From NCBI GenBank assembly GCA_910585795.1, contig CAJUFV010000015.1, forward strand, positions 1-14,270: a stretch of DNA of 14,270 bases. Direction: 5' to 3'. The stretch is from an uncultured Clostridia bacterium (lineage in GTDB: Bacteria; Bacillota; Clostridia; UBA1381). The number at the start of each line of letters is the position of its first letter. Position 1 is the first letter of the stretch. The notes beneath the pieces were generated by a model. That model did no database searches, was not told the origin of the DNA, and was given only the letters and a program-made list of their open reading frames with translations. Shown in pieces: positions 1-7,621 of the stretch. The position numbers and the translations under genes are program-made.

Positions 1-72
1 TAAAAATATAAAGTCAATAAAAATATCAGACATTTAAAATGTTAACAAAATGTAAAATATTGTCTTTACCTA

Positions 73-102
73 TTGCAATATGTCGTACTTTTGAGGTATA
101 AT
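73..102 (+). promoter_or_regulatory. Sigma-A-type promoter of the MATE gene
   Basis: A -35-like TTGCAA (73-78) and a perfect -10 TATAAT (97-102) are separated by 18 bp. Transcription would start near 109, giving a leader of about 27 nt before the ATG at 136. The surrounding 135 bases are very AT-rich and hold no other recognisable element. Confidence 0.6.
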
Positions 103-135
103 TAAAAGAATACATCATAAGGAAGGAGTAATTAT

Positions 136-1503
136 ATGGAACAAATAAGAGAAAACAAGATGGGGGTAATGCCTGTCAATAAGCTGCTTATATCAATGTC
201 GCTGCCTATGATAATTTCAATGCTTGTACAGGCTCTTTACAATGTAGTGGACAGTATATTTGTGGCAAAGCTGTCGGAAGACGCTCTTACTGCCGTATCA
301 CTGGCATTTCCTATGCAAAATCTTATGATTGCTGTTTCAACCGGTCTGGGAGTTGGTATAAACGCGGTTTTATCGCGTTCACTGGGGCAGAAAAATATGA
401 AGGCAGTCAATAAATCAGCAATAAACGGTATCTTTTTAGAGGCGATAGGATATATAATATTCCTCATTTTAGGACTTACTGTTGTGCGGTTTTTTTATAA
501 TGCGCAGGGCGCGCCTGAAAATATTACGCAGATGGGTGTTGAGTATCTTTCAATAGTGCTTATTTTTTCATTCGGAATTTTCGGTCAGATTGCGTTTGAG
601 CGTCTTTTGCAGTCAACGGGAAAAACACTTTATTCAATGTTTACACAGCTTACTGGAGCGATAATTAATATTATTCTTGACCCAATTTTAATTTTCGGGC
701 TTTTTGGAGTACCGGCAATGGGCATCGCGGGCGCGGCGATTGCTACAGTTATAGGACAGGTTATTGCGGCTGTTGTCGCGTTCATATTTAATAAGAAGAA
801 AAATGACGAAATAACACTTGAAATGAGCAAAATTTTTAAGCCGGATATAAAGATTATAAAAACAATTCTCTCTGTGGGAATACCATCAATGATTATGGCG
901 GCTATAGGCTCGGTTATGACATTTGGTATGAACAAAATACTGATTGTATTCTCGTCTACGGCAGTAGCGGTAATCGGTGTGTACTTTAAGCTTCAGAGCT
1001 TTGTATTTATGCCGGTATTTGGTCTTAATAACGGTATGGTACCGATAATATCGTATAATTACGGAGCGCAGAAAAAGGACAGGCTTTTAAAGACAATACG
1101 CCTGAGCATATGCTATGCGGTAGGAATAATGCTGCTGGGCTTCGCTATTATTCAGATATTTCCTGATAAAATGCTTTTGCTTTTTGACGCGTCTGAGCAT
1201 ATGCTTGAAATCGGAATACCCGCTCTTCGCACTATAAGCCTGAGCTTTATTTTTGCCGGAGTGTCAGTTATACTTTCATCAACCTTTCAATCACTCGGAA
1301 ACGGACTTTTAAGCATGTTTATATCAGTGGCAAGACAGCTTGTAGTTATTTTGCCTGTAGCATATTTCCTGTCAAAATTTAACAATGTAAATCTTGTATG
1401 GTGGGCTTTTCCTATTGCTGAAATTGTTGCTGTATGCATATCAATTGTGTTTTACATATATATGTATAACAGAGTTATACGTCCGCTCGGAAAAACAAAA
1501 TAA
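136..1503 (+). CDS. MATE family efflux transporter
   Basis: This is a 455-residue multidrug and toxic-compound extrusion protein, expected to export cationic drugs or metabolites from the cytoplasm in exchange for Na+ or H+. The protein is almost entirely hydrophobic, consistent with the 12 membrane helices of the family, and its length is normal. Helix 1 begins at the conserved Pro24 and runs into an ALYNVVDSIFV stretch (33-43). The family's loop signature around residues 68-88 reads TGLGVGINAVLSRSLGQKN. The second half repeats the fold, with Pro in VGIP near residue 249 and the segment LNNGMVPIISYNYGAQ. The ATG start is set by GGAAGGAG (121-128), 7 nt upstream. It has its own promoter. No strong terminator follows, but the next gene has a separate promoter, so the two need not form an operon. 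The substrate cannot be read from sequence. Confidence 0.93.
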   Translation: MEQIRENKMGVMPVNKLLISMSLPMIISMLVQALYNVVDSIFVAKLSEDALTAVSLAFPMQNLMIAVSTGLGVGINAVLSRSLGQKNMKAVNKSAINGIFLEAIGYIIFLILGLTVVRFFYNAQGAPENITQMGVEYLSIVLIFSFGIFGQIAFERLLQSTGKTLYSMFTQLTGAIINIILDPILIFGLFGVPAMGIAGAAIATVIGQVIAAVVAFIFNKKKNDEITLEMSKIFKPDIKIIKTILSVGIPSMIMAAIGSVMTFGMNKILIVFSSTAVAVIGVYFKLQSFVFMPVFGLNNGMVPIISYNYGAQKKDRLLKTIRLSICYAVGIMLLGFAIIQIFPDKMLLLFDASEHMLEIGIPALRTISLSFIFAGVSVILSSTFQSLGNGLLSMFISVARQLVVILPVAYFLSKFNNVNLVWWAFPIAEIVAVCISIVFYIYMYNRVIRPLGKTK

Positions 1504-1522
1504 ACCGCATAATCTTTGTCTC

Positions 1523-1551
1523 TTGACTTATACTATTTTATGACATATAAT
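1523..1551 (+). promoter_or_regulatory. Strong sigma-A promoter of the acyltransferase gene
   Basis: TTGACT (1523-1528) and TATAAT (1546-1551) lie 17 bp apart, five of six plus six of six matches to consensus. Transcription would start near 1558. The leader of about 60 nt contains an imperfect hairpin at 1579-1600 (outer GTCT/AGAC, inner GGAA/TTCC) just upstream of the ribosome site. It is followed by only a short T run, so a structured leader or a weak attenuator are both possible. Confidence 0.72.
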
Positions 1552-1619
1552 GATTATATTCGACAAGGAACGGGATAAGTCTGGAATATTTCCTTCAGAC
1601 AGTTTTGTGAAAGGAATTC

Positions 1620-2783
1620 ATGGTTGATAGTATGAGAAAAATACCGAACGGAACAAAATATGAATTTGCAGAAAACTGTTTTGATCTGCTGAGGCTTTAC
1701 AGCGCGTTTTATGTTATGACACTGCATATAATGCGTCATGTGCGTCTTGAGGAGGTCTCTCATATATTTGACTGGTGGAACGGAGTTGTTGTTCTGTTCT
1801 GCATAAGCGGTTTTCTTGTGCCGGCTTCGATGGAGAGAAGCAAAAATGCACGTGAATTTTTGAAGAAGCGTGTGCTGCGTATAATTCCGTCGCTGTGGGT
1901 GTGTATTATAGCGGGAATAATTGCGGCGGCGGCATTTTGTGGATTTGAGCCGACCCGTGAGTTTTTCAAGTGGTTTGCGGGACAGCTCGTATTCATAAGG
2001 GATTTGCCTCAGCCTGAATTTATAAATAACTTCGGCATAGGCAATTTTCAGGCGAACTTATGGACCATGATATTTACTGTTCAGTTTTATATAATAACCG
2101 CGCTGATATATCCGCTGCTGAAAAATAAAAGGATGTGGGTTTGGATTACTGTATTGGCAGCGGCAATGGTATTTAATATCGCAGTGCCGTATGTTCAGGA
2201 AATACTTCCGGAAACCGGCAGAAAAATTGTTTCTCATACATGTCTGCCGTATTTCTATATTTATTTTGCCGGATGGTTTATGTATCGTTATAGGGAAAGA
2301 ATTGTTCCGTATCTTACGCATACTAAAATTCTATGCGTAATATTATTTATTCTGCGCGCGCTTTACTGCGAAAGGATGGGAGTGCGTGTGGGGGACTATC
2401 AGGACATGATACAGATTTTACTGCTGTGTATGCTTACAATCGGTATTGGATACAGCTTCGGTAAAATACGTTTTAAATTCGACCTCTCTTACGGACTGTA
2501 TTTATATCATATGATAGTTGTTGATATATTTGTCCAGACCGGTCATGTCGGAAGCATGAGGAATGTTATAGCGGTTTATATTATTGCGTTTTTATGTTCC
2601 GTTATATCACATTATCTTGTTGATGATACTGTTGCGGAGGTGTTTAAACGGTTTGACGGAAAGAAAAACAGCTCTTTGAGTGAGACTGTATTGTCGCCGT
2701 CGATGGTTAAGATGCCGAAAGAGAAAAAGCCTGTCATGCAGGCAGTTTCTGTTTTGGAAGATGATGAAGAAAGTGATTTTTAA
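1620..2783 (+). CDS. Acyltransferase family 3 membrane protein (OafA/YrhL type)
   Basis: This 387-residue integral membrane protein belongs to the acyltransferase-3 family, which transfers acyl groups, usually acetyl, from the cytoplasm to sugars of exopolysaccharide, peptidoglycan or other surface glycans. The first helix carries Arg25 and His36 eleven residues apart (LLRLYSAFYVMTLH), the spacing of the family's catalytic Arg/His pair. The signatures LFCISGFLV, FLKKRVLRIIPSLW and the NLWTMIFTVQFYI segment follow in the usual order. About ten membrane helices are expected. No SGNH hydrolase domain is fused, so any second catalytic step would need a partner. The last 50 or so residues form a hydrophilic tail, Lys-rich then ending DDEESDF. 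The start is the ATG behind GAAAGGA (1609-1615), a slightly short 4-nt gap; the next in-frame ATG (1632) lies too far from it. The acceptor is unknown. Confidence 0.85.
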   Translation: MVDSMRKIPNGTKYEFAENCFDLLRLYSAFYVMTLHIMRHVRLEEVSHIFDWWNGVVVLFCISGFLVPASMERSKNAREFLKKRVLRIIPSLWVCIIAGIIAAAAFCGFEPTREFFKWFAGQLVFIRDLPQPEFINNFGIGNFQANLWTMIFTVQFYIITALIYPLLKNKRMWVWITVLAAAMVFNIAVPYVQEILPETGRKIVSHTCLPYFYIYFAGWFMYRYRERIVPYLTHTKILCVILFILRALYCERMGVRVGDYQDMIQILLLCMLTIGIGYSFGKIRFKFDLSYGLYLYHMIVVDIFVQTGHVGSMRNVIAVYIIAFLCSVISHYLVDDTVAEVFKRFDGKKNSSLSETVLSPSMVKMPKEKKPVMQAVSVLEDDEESDF

Positions 2784-2796
2784 AATGTTTTAAGAT

Positions 2797-2831
2797 AAAT
2801 AAACAGACTGCCTATGGCAGTCTGTTTATTT
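2797..2831. terminator. Bidirectional intrinsic terminator between convergent genes
   Basis: A perfect 16-bp inverted repeat (2797-2812 and 2816-2831) with a 3-base TAT loop sits between the acyltransferase stop (2783) and the clpC stop (2839). The core is ACAGACTGCC/GGCAGTCTGT, flanked by A-rich and T-rich arms that act as the U tract on either strand. It can therefore end transcription from both sides. Confidence 0.9.
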
Positions 2832-2838
2832 ACAGGTT

Positions 2839-5289
2839 TTATTTTGTGACAGTAAATTTATTGTCTGTAACATTTATATTTATACTGTCGCCATTTTTGA
2901 TAGCGCCGTCAATAATTTCCTCTGACAGCATATCCTCAATTTCGTTTTGGATGGCGCGTCTTAGAGGACGGGCGCCGTAAACAGGATCAAAACCGGATTT
3001 TGCGATTTTTGCGACTGCCTCCTCCGTGAAGGAAACGGTTATGTCGTTTGCCGCGAGTCTTGCTTCAAGAGATTTGAGCATAAGTCTTGCGATTTCTTTT
3101 ATATTATCCTCGCTCAGACGGTCAAAAACAATTATATCGTCAATTCTGTTAAGGAATTCTGGTTTAAAGGCGCGTTTAACCTCTTCCATGACTTTTTTCT
3201 TGATTTTTTCATGCTCGTTTAGACTGCTGTTGTCATCGCCGCCGCTGAATCCAAGCTTTGAGGAAACATTTCCCACAATTTCTTTAGCGCCGAGATTGGA
3301 TGTCATAATAATAACTGTGTTTTTGAAATCAACCCTTCTGCCCTGCGCGTCTGTAAGAATACCGTCGTCAAGAATTTGAAGCATAATGTTAAACACGTCA
3401 GGATGAGCCTTTTCAATTTCGTCAAACAGGATTACGGAATAAGGATGCTTTCTTATTTTTTCTGTAAGCTGACCGCCTTCCTCAAAACCAACGTATCCCG
3501 GAGGAGAGCCTATGAATTTTGAAACGGTGTGTTTTTCCATATATTCTGACATGTCAACTCTTATAAGGGCGTTTTCACTGCCGAACATAGCTTCGGCAAG
3601 TGTTTTTGAAAGCTCCGTTTTACCCACGCCTGTAGGACCGAGAAACAGGAATGAGCCTATGGGACGTTTTGGGTCTTTAAGCCCTGCTCTGCCGCGTTTG
3701 ATAGCCTTTGCGACTGCCGTTACAGCTTCGTTCTGACCAATGACCCTCGCGTGCAGAGTATCCTCCAGATTTTTCAGCTTTTCCATTTCCTCCTCTTTAA
3801 GTTTTGAGGCGGGTATATGTGTCCAGTCTGATAAAATGTCGGCAATATCATCCTCATTAACCACCAGAGCGGACGATGAACCGGTGCCTTTCCAGTCATT
3901 TTTCAGTTTTTCTACCTCGTCTTTAAGCGTTTTTTCCTCATCACGTATTTTTGCCGCTTTTTCAAAGTCCTGTGCTGTTATAGCCTCCTGCTTTTCTGAA
4001 ATGAGCTTTTCAAGAAGTTTTTCCTTGCTTTTCAGCTCATCCGGCTCAGTCTGTGAGCCAAGACGTTTTTTTGAGGCCGCCTCGTCTATAAGGTCAATAG
4101 CCTTGTCCGGAAGAAAACGGTCTGTTATATATCTTGATGACAGATTCGCCGCAGCCTTTAACGCGTCATCCGTGATTGTTACACTGTGGTGAGCCTCATA
4201 TCTGTCACGGATACCCTTTAATATTTCGATAGTTTCTTCAACAGTTGGTTCACCGACTGTTACAGGCTGAAAACGTCTTTCAAGAGCGGCGTCCTTTTCG
4301 ATATATTTTTTGTATTCCTTAAGTGTTGTCGCGCCGATAAGCTGTAATTCACCTCTGGCAAGAAACGGTTTCAGAATATTTGAGGCGTCCATAGAGCCTT
4401 CCGCACTTCCTGCTCCTACAATTGTGTGGAACTCGTCAATAAACAGAACTATATTTTTTGCCGCCAGTACTTCGTTTATAACTTTTTTAAGACGCTCTTC
4501 GAATTCGCCTCTGTACTTGGCGCCCGCCACCATGCTCGACAGGTCAACAGAAACAAGGCGTTTTGTTTTGAGCGGTTCAGGCACATCGCCTGAAGCTATT
4601 TTTTGCGCCAATCCTTCTATTACCGCTGTTTTACCCACACCAGGCTCTCCGATAAGGCACGGATTATTCTTTGTGCGCCTTGAAAGAATCTGAGTAACAC
4701 GTTCAATTTCGTTTGAACGTCCGATTACAGGGTCGAATTTACCGTCCTTCGCGACAGCTGTAAAATCTCGTCCGAACTGGTCAAGGGTGGGAGTCTTTGA
4801 ATTTGGATTTGCTCCGTATTCTCCTCCGTTCTGCTGGTCTATTTCAACATCGCCCTCAATAGAGCGAACTGTGTCGGTGTAAAAACTTTGCAGATTGATT
4901 CCCGATGATTCAAGAATTTTTGCCGCGACTCCATCTCCGTCTCTGATGATGGCCATAAGAATATGCTCTGTGCCTATATACTTATGACTGAGACGCTGCG
5001 CCTCCATTGCGCTTATCTCAAGAATACGTTTGGAGCGCGGTGTAAGAGGAAGCTCTGTCTGTTGAGGAAGCGGAGAACGTATTCCCATGTATTCTCCTAT
5101 TTTATTTTTTATTCCGTCGGCGGTAAAGCCGCTTTTTTCAAGTACCTTTGCCGCGACTCCGCTGCCTTCTCTGATAAGTCCAAGCAGAAGATGCTCGCTG
5201 CCTATATAATTATGTCCCATTTCCGCCGCCGCGTCGTGCGCTTCGCTTATGGATATTCGTGCTTTTTCTGTGAAATTTGAGAATAACAT
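2839..5289 (-). CDS. clpC: ATP-dependent Clp protease ATPase subunit ClpC
   Basis: ClpC is the hexameric AAA+ unfoldase that recognises damaged or arginine-phosphorylated proteins and feeds them to ClpP in the cytoplasm. The 816-residue protein has a double Clp-N repeat (about 1-145), a first ATPase with Walker A GEPGVGKT (214-221) and Walker B VLFIDE (281-286), and a coiled middle domain with a UVR-like segment (about 415-470). The second ATPase has Walker A GPTGVGKT (551-558), Walker B VILFDE (619-624) and sensor-2 GARPLRR (772-778). LGF (679-681) sits where B. subtilis ClpC has its ClpP-binding VGF loop. Glu32 and Glu108 align with the phosphoarginine-binding glutamates of B. subtilis ClpC. 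Start: an in-frame TTG at 5298 directly abuts the AAAGGAG site (5299-5305), whereas ATG 5289 lies 9 nt from it and gives the family N-terminus MLFSNFTEKA. It is the last gene of the operon, 102 nt after mcsB. Confidence 0.97.
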   Translation of the reverse strand: MLFSNFTEKARISISEAHDAAAEMGHNYIGSEHLLLGLIREGSGVAAKVLEKSGFTADGIKNKIGEYMGIRSPLPQQTELPLTPRSKRILEISAMEAQRLSHKYIGTEHILMAIIRDGDGVAAKILESSGINLQSFYTDTVRSIEGDVEIDQQNGGEYGANPNSKTPTLDQFGRDFTAVAKDGKFDPVIGRSNEIERVTQILSRRTKNNPCLIGEPGVGKTAVIEGLAQKIASGDVPEPLKTKRLVSVDLSSMVAGAKYRGEFEERLKKVINEVLAAKNIVLFIDEFHTIVGAGSAEGSMDASNILKPFLARGELQLIGATTLKEYKKYIEKDAALERRFQPVTVGEPTVEETIEILKGIRDRYEAHHSVTITDDALKAAANLSSRYITDRFLPDKAIDLIDEAASKKRLGSQTEPDELKSKEKLLEKLISEKQEAITAQDFEKAAKIRDEEKTLKDEVEKLKNDWKGTGSSSALVVNEDDIADILSDWTHIPASKLKEEEMEKLKNLEDTLHARVIGQNEAVTAVAKAIKRGRAGLKDPKRPIGSFLFLGPTGVGKTELSKTLAEAMFGSENALIRVDMSEYMEKHTVSKFIGSPPGYVGFEEGGQLTEKIRKHPYSVILFDEIEKAHPDVFNIMLQILDDGILTDAQGRRVDFKNTVIIMTSNLGAKEIVGNVSSKLGFSGGDDNSSLNEHEKIKKKVMEEVKRAFKPEFLNRIDDIIVFDRLSEDNIKEIARLMLKSLEARLAANDITVSFTEEAVAKIAKSGFDPVYGARPLRRAIQNEIEDMLSEEIIDGAIKNGDSININVTDNKFTVTK

Positions 5290-5391
5290 AATAATCAACT
5301 CCTTTTTATAAATAGGGAAACGAAGAAATCGTTCCGATGCTGATAAAATAAAGCGTATATTTGGGCGTGACGCCCGTGCCGGTCTGTATAG

Positions 5392-6390
5392 CTATATATT
5401 GTTTCTTATAAATTCCGCCCGTTTTCTGTCACGTTCAGCGGGTGAAAGCTCAGTGCCGCCGCTCAGAAGAGCTGGCTCTGTAAGCACCATACATTCAAGC
5501 GGAGTTATGCTGCCCCTTTCTGAAATTATACCCAGATTATGGCCAAGCATTACATCTGAAAGCAGTGATTTTGCCTCGCCGGAGGACATGCTCCGCGCAT
5601 ATTTCAGAGTACCATAGGAGCGGTAGATTTTATCCACAAGCGCTTCCTGACGGCTTTCTTCCAGCGCTTTTCGTGCCTTTTTTTCCATGTCGATAACCTG
5701 GTTAGTAATATTTTTTAGTTTTTCAATCGTCTGTTCCTCAGAAGGGCCGAGAGTTGTTCTGTTTGAAAGCTGATAAAGATTGCCGTATGCCTTTGTGCCT
5801 TCTCCGTACAGTCCTCTGACTTCTATGCCTAGACTTCCGGCAGAGGCTATAATTTTTGAAATATTTTCTGTAATGGTCAGAGCCGGCAGGTGAAGCATAA
5901 CAGAGGCTCTCATGCCGGTGCCTGTGTTTGTGGGACATGCCGTGAGGTATCCAAAATCACTGTCAAACGCATAAGTGAGATTTTCCTCGATAACATCGTC
6001 AACCTTACAAGCTAATGAAAAAGCTTCATCAAGAGTATATCCGGCTTTTATAACCTGAAGCCTTATATGGTCCTCTTCCATGAGCATAACGCTCATTGTT
6101 TTATCTTTGCTTATAAGCACGGATTTGCCTTTGCCCTCACACATGACCGGACTTATCAAATGCTCTTCGGCCATTTCCTGTCTGCGGATTGCGGGAGCAG
6201 CATCAAGGTCGATAAAATCAAAATCCTTTGACAGCGTGGAATTACTTCCCAGTATAGAGTTTTTGATTGTTTTCGTAACGTCCTTTGTATCTTTCAGAGC
6301 GTTTGGAAACGGGATTTTATCAATATTTCTGGCAAGGCGTATTCTTGTGGAAACAACAATGTCCGAAGCGTTGTTTTTATACCAAATCAT
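5392..6390 (-). CDS. mcsB: Protein arginine kinase McsB
   Basis: McsB is related to creatine and arginine kinases and phosphorylates arginine side chains of proteins, marking them for ClpCP and releasing CtsR from DNA. The 332 residues show the guanido-kinase motifs in order: STRIRLARN (14-22), MEEDHIRLQ (95-103), the CPTNTGTGMRASVMLHLP segment starting at Cys142, and VRGLYGEGTKAYGNLYQLSN (181-200). Near the end RDRKRA (310-315) matches the RDxxRA motif that forms McsB's allosteric phosphoarginine pocket. That motif separates a true McsB from metabolite kinases. The protein is somewhat shorter than the B. subtilis enzyme (about 360 residues), mainly at the C-terminus. The ATG follows GAGGTGA (6398-6404) by 7 nt and overlaps the mcsA stop as ATGA, implying translational coupling of the kinase and its activator. 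Confidence 0.96.
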   Translation of the reverse strand: MIWYKNNASDIVVSTRIRLARNIDKIPFPNALKDTKDVTKTIKNSILGSNSTLSKDFDFIDLDAAPAIRRQEMAEEHLISPVMCEGKGKSVLISKDKTMSVMLMEEDHIRLQVIKAGYTLDEAFSLACKVDDVIEENLTYAFDSDFGYLTACPTNTGTGMRASVMLHLPALTITENISKIIASAGSLGIEVRGLYGEGTKAYGNLYQLSNRTTLGPSEEQTIEKLKNITNQVIDMEKKARKALEESRQEALVDKIYRSYGTLKYARSMSSGEAKSLLSDVMLGHNLGIISERGSITPLECMVLTEPALLSGGTELSPAERDRKRAEFIRNNI

Positions 6391-6758
6391 GATTTTTTCA
6401 CCTCGCTCTCAATTTCGCGTATTTGCTTATGCAGCTTTGCGGCTGTTTCATAGTCCTCATTTTTAACTGCGTCGGAAAGCTTCTGCTTTAGGGTTTCATA
6501 TTTTCGTTTTAGTTTAAGCTCTTCGCCTGATTTGGAAGGGATTTTCCCTTTATGAACAGATGACGGCTGAACGCGTCTGAGCGTTTCGGTAATAGGCGAG
6601 CGGAATACATTATAGCATTCACCGCATCCTATTTTTCCCGTGCGTCTGAAATCGGAGTAGGTATGTCCGCATATGGGACACTTTCTTTCCTCCTTCTGTG
6701 TTACGGGCTGCATAAACAAGTCAAACCCGTCAAAGAAATCCGAGAATAAATCGTACAT
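6387..6758 (-). CDS. mcsA: McsA, zinc-binding activator of McsB (short form)
   Basis: McsA binds and activates the arginine kinase McsB and helps control CtsR. This copy has 123 residues. Four cysteines (Cys27, Cys30, Cys45, Cys48) form a CPIC...CGEC zinc module, followed by the family's CYNVF and a C-terminal UVR helical-hairpin domain (about 85-118, with EDYETAAKLHKQI). B. subtilis McsA has about 185 residues and a second, more N-terminal Cys pair module. Here that part is replaced by a short acidic-aromatic leader (MYDLFSDFFDGFDLF). Only 15 nt separate the upstream ctsR stop from this ATG, and a full AAAAGGAGGT site (6766-6775) lies 7 nt before it, so the missing module is not hidden by a wrong start. 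It sits between ctsR and mcsB and overlaps the mcsB start by 4 bp. Confidence 0.92.
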   Translation of the reverse strand: MYDLFSDFFDGFDLFMQPVTQKEERKCPICGHTYSDFRRTGKIGCGECYNVFRSPITETLRRVQPSSVHKGKIPSKSGEELKLKRKYETLKQKLSDAVKNEDYETAAKLHKQIREIESEVKKS

Positions 6759-6773
6759 TTTGATTACCTCCTT

Positions 6774-7223
6774 TTAATTGCTTGCCGCGGCAAGCATACT
6801 TTTAAATATATTTGCTCTTAATGTGTTTTTTTCCGGCTGAGGTATTGTCAGGACGCTGTCCGATATACCGCTCATAATGACCGACGCGCATTTTTCGTCA
6901 ATCAGGTTTTGTTTTATAAGATTTGAGAGATAGGCTTTTGCGGTTTTTTCGTCAATACTGTTTCCTGTCAGTGTTATTGTCTGCATTATTAAACCGTCTT
7001 CCTGCTTTATTTGTTTTATGCGAAGGTAACCGCCTCCGCCGCGTCTTGATTCGACAATATAGCCGTGTTCCGGATTGAAGCGTGTTGATATAACATAATT
7101 TATCTGCGACGGAACACAGCCGAATACGGACGCAAGCTCGTTTCTCTTTAATTCCAGCCATTCGTCTGTATCATCCTTCAGTAATTCTGTTATGAAAGCT
7201 TCTATTCTGTCGCTTATACCCAT
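6774..7223 (-). CDS. ctsR: Transcriptional repressor CtsR (class III heat-shock repressor)
   Basis: CtsR is a winged-helix dimeric repressor of clp genes. Heat, or McsA/McsB activity, removes it from tandem GGTCAAA heptads. From ATG 7223 the protein has 149 residues and begins MGISDRIEAFITEL, matching B. subtilis CtsR (MGHNISDIIEQYL). The DNA-binding segment VPSQINYVISTRF (37-49) is followed by the wing SRRGGGGYLRI (59-69). Its glycine loop is the known thermosensor, and Arg61 corresponds to the wing arginine that McsB phosphorylates in B. subtilis. The C-terminal half (about 80-149) is the helical domain. An in-frame ATG at 7280 is not the start: it lies between the -35 and -10 boxes of the operon promoter, upstream of where RNA begins, so its 19 extra codons are promoter and operator DNA. 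GGTGA (7229-7233) serves ATG 7223. First gene of ctsR-mcsA-mcsB-clpC, autoregulated. Confidence 0.95.
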   Translation of the reverse strand: MGISDRIEAFITELLKDDTDEWLELKRNELASVFGCVPSQINYVISTRFNPEHGYIVESRRGGGGYLRIKQIKQEDGLIMQTITLTGNSIDEKTAKAYLSNLIKQNLIDEKCASVIMSGISDSVLTIPQPEKNTLRANIFKSMLAAASN

Positions 7224-7241
7224 TCTAATCACCGTCCTGAC

Positions 7242-7258
7242 TTTGACTTTCTTTGACC
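7242..7258 (-). promoter_or_regulatory. CtsR operator (tandem heptad)
   Basis: On the minus strand the sequence GGTCAAA-GAA-AGTCAAA fits the established CtsR box, RGTCAAA-NAN-RGTCAAA, at every defined position. It covers about +5 to +21 of the predicted transcript, where bound CtsR would block RNA polymerase. No second full copy was found in the window, so clpC appears to be controlled only through this promoter. Confidence 0.95.
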
Positions 7259-7269
7259 TTTCGATTTCT

Positions 7270-7297
7270 ATTATACTCATTTTACCCGAAATGTCAA
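7270..7297 (-). promoter_or_regulatory. Sigma-A promoter of the ctsR-mcsA-mcsB-clpC operon
   Basis: On the minus strand a perfect -35 TTGACA (7297-7292) and a perfect -10 TATAAT (7275-7270) are 16 bp apart. The predicted start of RNA is near 7263, immediately upstream of the CtsR operator. A fully consensus promoter held down by a repressor is the usual design for this heat-shock class. Confidence 0.92.
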
Positions 7298-7567
7298 TTA
7301 ATATTCTGTATTTATTTTTTTAATAAATTATGAACAAAGCTTTGTGTATTGCTGTAACGGCAAATTAAAGAACGGACTGCTATAGAGCGGTCTGCTGTTT
7401 GTCGATTGAGTTATGCCGCAATGCTTATATGTTTTTTATACTCCTTTTTTGTATTTTCCGAACAAATAAAAAGCGCGCCGCGCGCAAAAATATAATATTA
7501 TGTATTGTTACCACACAAATTCAAATAGCAAAAAAGCATATCGAAATAGAGAATGTACTTTTATTAA
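7298..7567. other. Intergenic region without a convincing gene
   Basis: Between the ctsR promoter and the terminator of the uxuB-like gene no reading frame has both a plausible start site and a plausible protein. Four small structures were noted. A 12-bp perfect palindrome ACAAAGCTTTGT lies at 7334-7345. A 9-bp hairpin with two G-U pairs (7373-7394) resembles the terminator core at 2797-2831. A GCGCG/CGCGC hairpin (7473-7485) is followed by TTTTTATTT on the minus strand and so is terminator-like. An isolated AAAAAAGGAG ribosome-site-like string on the minus strand near 7441-7450 has no usable start codon after it. The stretch may be decayed remnants of a gene. Confidence 0.5.
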
Positions 7568-7602
7568 ATAAAAAAAACAGGGGACGATGTTTGAATCGTC
7601 CC
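7568..7602 (-). terminator. Intrinsic terminator of the prfA-uxuB-like unit
   Basis: On the minus strand GGGACGAT and ATCGTCCC pair around a 6-base loop (7602-7581), followed by CTG and an uninterrupted run of eight T before TATTTAAT. It starts about 20 nt after the stop codon of the uxuB-like gene and is a classic Rho-independent terminator. Confidence 0.93.
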
Positions 7603-7621
7603 GGTGTAAAAGTATTATAAA

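Noticed and set aside
12..17. TTGACT on the minus strand as a divergent -35 at the left edge
   Set aside because: Any matching -10 would lie outside the window, so it cannot be judged.
3120..3132. GGTCAAA-like string inside clpC as a second CtsR site
   Set aside because: Only one heptad is present, with no properly spaced second copy and no promoter nearby.
3740..4192. Plus-strand frame inside clpC
   Set aside because: Serine/phenylalanine-rich complement of a highly conserved ClpC coding region; no independent signals.
5290..5298. Upstream TTG start for clpC
   Set aside because: It directly abuts the AAAGGAG ribosome site with no spacing; ATG 5289 has a proper 9-nt gap and gives the conserved N-terminus.
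5290..5391. Separate promoter or terminator between mcsB and clpC
   Set aside because: The gap holds a GGGCG/CGCCC mini-hairpin without a T run and no convincing -35/-10 pair; no CtsR box is present.
7399..7620. Plus-strand frame of 73 codons in the intergenic region
   Set aside because: It runs straight through the terminator hairpin of the opposite-strand gene, has no ribosome site at its start and its composition is not protein-like.
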